From positions 24,147 through 33,743 of the forward strand of contig DEDL01000010.1 in the NCBI GenBank assembly GCA_002349525.1: a stretch of 9,597 nucleotides of DNA, read 5' to 3'. The notes beneath the pieces are model-generated. The model had not been told where the DNA came from. It was given only the letters and a program-made list of their open reading frames with translations, and did no database searches. Origin of the DNA: Lachnoclostridium sp. UBA2905 (GTDB lineage: Bacteria; Bacillota; Clostridia; Lachnospirales; Lachnospiraceae). Shown here piece after piece: positions 7,252 to 9,597 of the stretch (positions are counted from its first letter, which is position 1; every line of letters begins with the position of its first letter). The position numbers were made by a program, and so were the translations under genes.

Positions 7252-7256
7252 AGGAG
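7252..7256 (+). promoter_or_regulatory. Ribosome binding site of hppA
   Basis: AGGAG within a purine-rich run lies 9 bases upstream of the ATG at 7266, supporting that start. The encoded N-terminus begins directly with the first membrane helix, as is usual for the family. Confidence 0.85.
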
Positions 7257-7265
7257 ATATTTTTT

Positions 7266-9449
7266 ATGGAAGCATTACTTATTTTGGTGATAGTTGCGTC
7301 ATTTCTTGCACTTGGTTACGCAGCATTTAATTTCATCGGAATAAAAAAACTTGATGAGGGAACTGACAGAATGTCAGAAATTGCCTCGGCTATTCGTGTG
7401 GGTGCCAATGCATTTATTACATACGAATACAAAATAATAGCAATAGTTGTTGCAATTATTACAGTTGTTTTTGCTATTATCTTTTCAATCCAGTATGGTA
7501 ATTTCAGCTGGGAACCATCAGTATGTTTTGTTATTGGAGTTGTTATGAGTGCGGCGGCAGGATGGGTTGGTATGAAAATTGCCACATATGCCAATGTCAG
7601 AGTATCTAACACTGCAAGACTTACTAAGGACATAGGTTCAACATTAAAGATTGCCTTAAAGGGTGGTTCTGTAATGGGACTTTGTGTTGGAGGTTTCGCA
7701 CTTTTAGGTTTATTTATTGTGTATATAATATTTGGAATCGGTCTCAATCTTATATCTGAGGAAGCATTGATTGCCGGACAGCATGTATTTACACAGTGTT
7801 TGTCATGCTATGCACTTGGATGTTCAATTGTTGCTATGTTCAACCGTATCGGTGGTGGCATATATACTAAGGCAGCTGATATGGGTGCTGACCTTGTTGG
7901 TAAAACAGAAGCACATATTCCAGAAGATGATCCACGTAATCCTGCTACAATCGCTGATAACGTAGGAGATAACGTAGGTGACGTTGCCGGACTTGGTTCT
8001 GACCTTTTGGAATCATTTGTTGGAGCTATATCATCAGCTATAATACTTGCTGTAAGTCTTTCACTTTCATCAGCTGCATCTGATGCATCTATACCATATG
8101 ATATACTTCTTAAAATGATGTATTTCCCACTTGTATTTGTATCAGTAGGACTTGTTGCTTCAATTCTTGGAATTGCTTATGTTCTTCTTAAGAAGGGTTC
8201 AGATAATCCACACAGAGATCTTAATATCTCAACATGGAGCGCAGCATTTATTACAATTATTGGTGGATTTGTAGCTAATTACCTTATGTTTGGAAAAGAG
8301 AGTAGTGAAATATTTAAGCTTATTAATTTCAACATAGGTTATATATCACCTTGGATTGCAGCTTCTCTTGGAGTAGTCAGTGGAGTTGTAATTGGTGCTA
8401 TAGCAGAATATTATACAAGCTATGATTACAAGCCAACACAGATGATATCACATGCATCTAAAGAGGGTTCAGCTCTTACAATTACACAGGGACTTGCAGT
8501 AGGTATGAAGTCATGTATGTACCCACTTATTGTTCTTGGTATTACAACATATGTATCTTATGCCGTTTCAGGAATGTTTGGTATCGCAATGGCGGCAGTT
8601 GGTATGCTTTCATTCGTATCAGCAACAGTATCTGTTGATACATATGGACCTATATCTGACAATGCTGGTGGTATTGCAGAGATGTCAGAGCTTGAACCTG
8701 AAGTCAGAGAGATTACAGATAAGCTTGATTCAGTTGGTAACACAACAGCCGCAATTGGAAAAGGATTTGCAATCGGTTCTGCATCATTTGCTGCATTATC
8801 ACTTATGGTATCATTTTTATATGCATTCCAGCCAGCTGGTTCAAAGTTAGAGCTTAACTTTACGGATCCTAAGATTCTTGCAGGTGCACTTATTGGTGGT
8901 GCTCTTCCATATCTGTTTTCAGGTATGTTAATTGAGGCAGTTGCAAAGGCAGCAAGAAAGATGGTTGAGGAAGTAAGAAGACAGTTCAGGGAGATTCCGG
9001 GAATTCTTGAAGGAAAGTCTAAACCTGATTATAAAACATGTATTGAAATATCATCACAGGGTGCCCTTAAAGAAATGAAGGTTCCAGCTGTACTTGCTAT
9101 ATTATTCCCATTGGTTTCAGGATTTTTATTTGGTCCATACTTTGTAGGAGGACTTCTGATTGGTGCTACACTTTCAGCAATTATGCTTGCGATATTCACC
9201 GGTAATGCAGGTGGTGCATGGGATAATGGTAAGAAGTACATCGAGTCAGGTGCAATTGAAGGCCAGGGAAAAGGCTCACCTGCACATGATGCAGCAGTTG
9301 TAGGAGATACAGTAGGTGATCCACTTAAGGATACAGTAGGACCATCACTTGATATTCTTATTAAGATTATGTCAACAGTATCTCTCGTTGCAGCTGTACT
9401 GTTCAGTAAATATAATCTCTTAGATGTAATTCTTAACATGATGAAATAA
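7266..9449 (+). CDS. hppA: Membrane-bound ion-pumping inorganic pyrophosphatase
   Basis: This 727-residue integral membrane enzyme hydrolyses pyrophosphate and uses the energy to pump Na+ and/or H+ out of the cytoplasm. The length is full for the family, with about 16 hydrophobic helices. The Mg-pyrophosphate site is visible: DMGADLVGKTE (205-215), EDDPRNP (220-226), the paired DNVGDNVGD (231-239), and near the C-terminus NAGGAWDNGKK (647-657) and GDTVGDPLKDT (680-690). Subtype residues are readable. A495 and G498 in GNTTAAIGKG (491-500) are the K+-dependent form, where K+-independent enzymes have Lys at the first position. E249 in SDLLESF sits where Na+-pumping enzymes carry the gate glutamate, one helix turn before its place in plant H+-pumps. 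The likely reading is a K+-dependent Na+-pump, or a dual Na+/H+ pump, which the eye cannot separate. The gene has its own promoter and terminator and appears monocistronic. In anaerobes such pumps recover energy from biosynthetic pyrophosphate. Confidence 0.97.
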   Translation: MEALLILVIVASFLALGYAAFNFIGIKKLDEGTDRMSEIASAIRVGANAFITYEYKIIAIVVAIITVVFAIIFSIQYGNFSWEPSVCFVIGVVMSAAAGWVGMKIATYANVRVSNTARLTKDIGSTLKIALKGGSVMGLCVGGFALLGLFIVYIIFGIGLNLISEEALIAGQHVFTQCLSCYALGCSIVAMFNRIGGGIYTKAADMGADLVGKTEAHIPEDDPRNPATIADNVGDNVGDVAGLGSDLLESFVGAISSAIILAVSLSLSSAASDASIPYDILLKMMYFPLVFVSVGLVASILGIAYVLLKKGSDNPHRDLNISTWSAAFITIIGGFVANYLMFGKESSEIFKLINFNIGYISPWIAASLGVVSGVVIGAIAEYYTSYDYKPTQMISHASKEGSALTITQGLAVGMKSCMYPLIVLGITTYVSYAVSGMFGIAMAAVGMLSFVSATVSVDTYGPISDNAGGIAEMSELEPEVREITDKLDSVGNTTAAIGKGFAIGSASFAALSLMVSFLYAFQPAGSKLELNFTDPKILAGALIGGALPYLFSGMLIEAVAKAARKMVEEVRRQFREIPGILEGKSKPDYKTCIEISSQGALKEMKVPAVLAILFPLVSGFLFGPYFVGGLLIGATLSAIMLAIFTGNAGGAWDNGKKYIESGAIEGQGKGSPAHDAAVVGDTVGDPLKDTVGPSLDILIKIMSTVSLVAAVLFSKYNLLDVILNMMK

Positions 9450-9472
9450 TATATAAGATTTATACAACTTAA

Positions 9473-9526
9473 ATCCGTCATATAGGGCATAGAAGATATT
9501 GAATGCTCTATATGGCGGATATTTTT
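9473..9526 (+). terminator. Rho-independent terminator of hppA
   Basis: Positions 9473-9490 pair with 9503-9520 over an uninterrupted 18 base pairs including two G-U wobbles. The loop is 12 bases, and TTTTT follows at 9522-9526. It starts 23 bases after the hppA stop codon. This is a strong intrinsic terminator for the plus strand. Confidence 0.88.
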
Positions 9527-9545
9527 AAATATCTGTCGTAAACGC

Positions 9546-9572
9546 AAAAAAGGAACCATCAATGATGATTCC
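9546..9572 (-). terminator. Rho-independent terminator of the minus-strand tRNA
   Basis: Read on the minus strand, GGAATCATC (9572-9564) pairs with GATGGTTCC (9560-9552) around a 3-base loop, with one G-U pair, followed by six T (9551-9546). It lies just past the tRNA 3' end and faces the hppA terminator, insulating the convergent transcripts. Confidence 0.85.
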
Positions 9573-9577
9573 CTAAG

Positions 9578-9597
9578 CTGGGCTACAAGGATTCGAA
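9578..9597 (-). tRNA. 3' end of a tRNA, probably tRNA-Gln (partial)
   Basis: On the minus strand the edge of the window reads the T loop TTCGAAT, then the T-stem 3' half CCTTG, the acceptor 3' strand TAGCCCA, and G as the discriminator. CCA is not encoded; CTT follows. An acceptor ending in A72 (hence U1-A72) with G73 is typical of bacterial tRNA-Gln, and TAGCCCAG fits Firmicute tRNA-Gln as I recall it. The anticodon lies outside the window, so the amino acid is an inference, while the tRNA identity itself is secure. Confidence 0.8.

Noticed and set aside
7316..7747. 143-codon open frame on the minus strand
   Set aside because: It is antisense to hppA membrane helices. Its hydrophobic, Ala/Ile/Thr-rich translation is the expected mirror of helix codons.
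9029..9562. 177-codon open frame on the minus strand
   Set aside because: It lies almost wholly antisense to the strongly conserved hppA, has no ribosome binding site seen, and runs through both terminators. It is a shadow frame.

Overview
The window reads as chromosomal DNA of a low-GC, anaerobic Gram-positive bacterium, most likely a gut Lachnospiraceae or related Clostridia. This rests on the AT-rich intergenic DNA, strong GGAGG ribosome binding sites, AGA/ACA/GGA-rich codons, the style of the giant secreted repeat protein, and a tRNA end without an encoded CCA. The family assignment is inference, since no marker gene is present. No mobile element, CRISPR array or phage gene was seen.

Layout: positions 1-348 are AT-rich non-coding DNA ending in a good extended -10 promoter. 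Positions 349-6225 encode a 1958-residue secreted protein. It has a signal peptide, a probable beta-helix N-terminal region, a divergent InlB-B-like repeat, about 1300 residues of Cys/His repeats, and a C-terminal fibronectin-III-like plus Big_2-like pair. A hairpin at 6262-6307 separates it from an RsuA/RluB-type pseudouridine synthase (6325-7167) that carries an in-frame 21-bp tandem repeat. Next is hppA (7266-9449), a membrane pyrophosphatase whose residues point to a K+-dependent, Na+-pumping type. It has its own promoter and a strong terminator. At the right edge, on the minus strand, lie the 3' end of a tRNA (probably tRNA-Gln) and its own terminator, convergent with hppA.

The three protein genes are on the same strand but do not look like one functional operon. 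Surface protein, RNA modification and ion pumping are unrelated jobs, and hairpins or promoters punctuate the junctions. The part that most deserves attention is the Cys-rich array. It has about 27 units, each with a C-x(9-11)-C-x2-C core (wider in a few) and a conserved following His. The units fall into spacing classes that sit in blocks along the protein, with evidence of duplication at both protein and DNA level. This suggests a surface stalk of many small metal-binding or redox-active modules, but its function is unknown.
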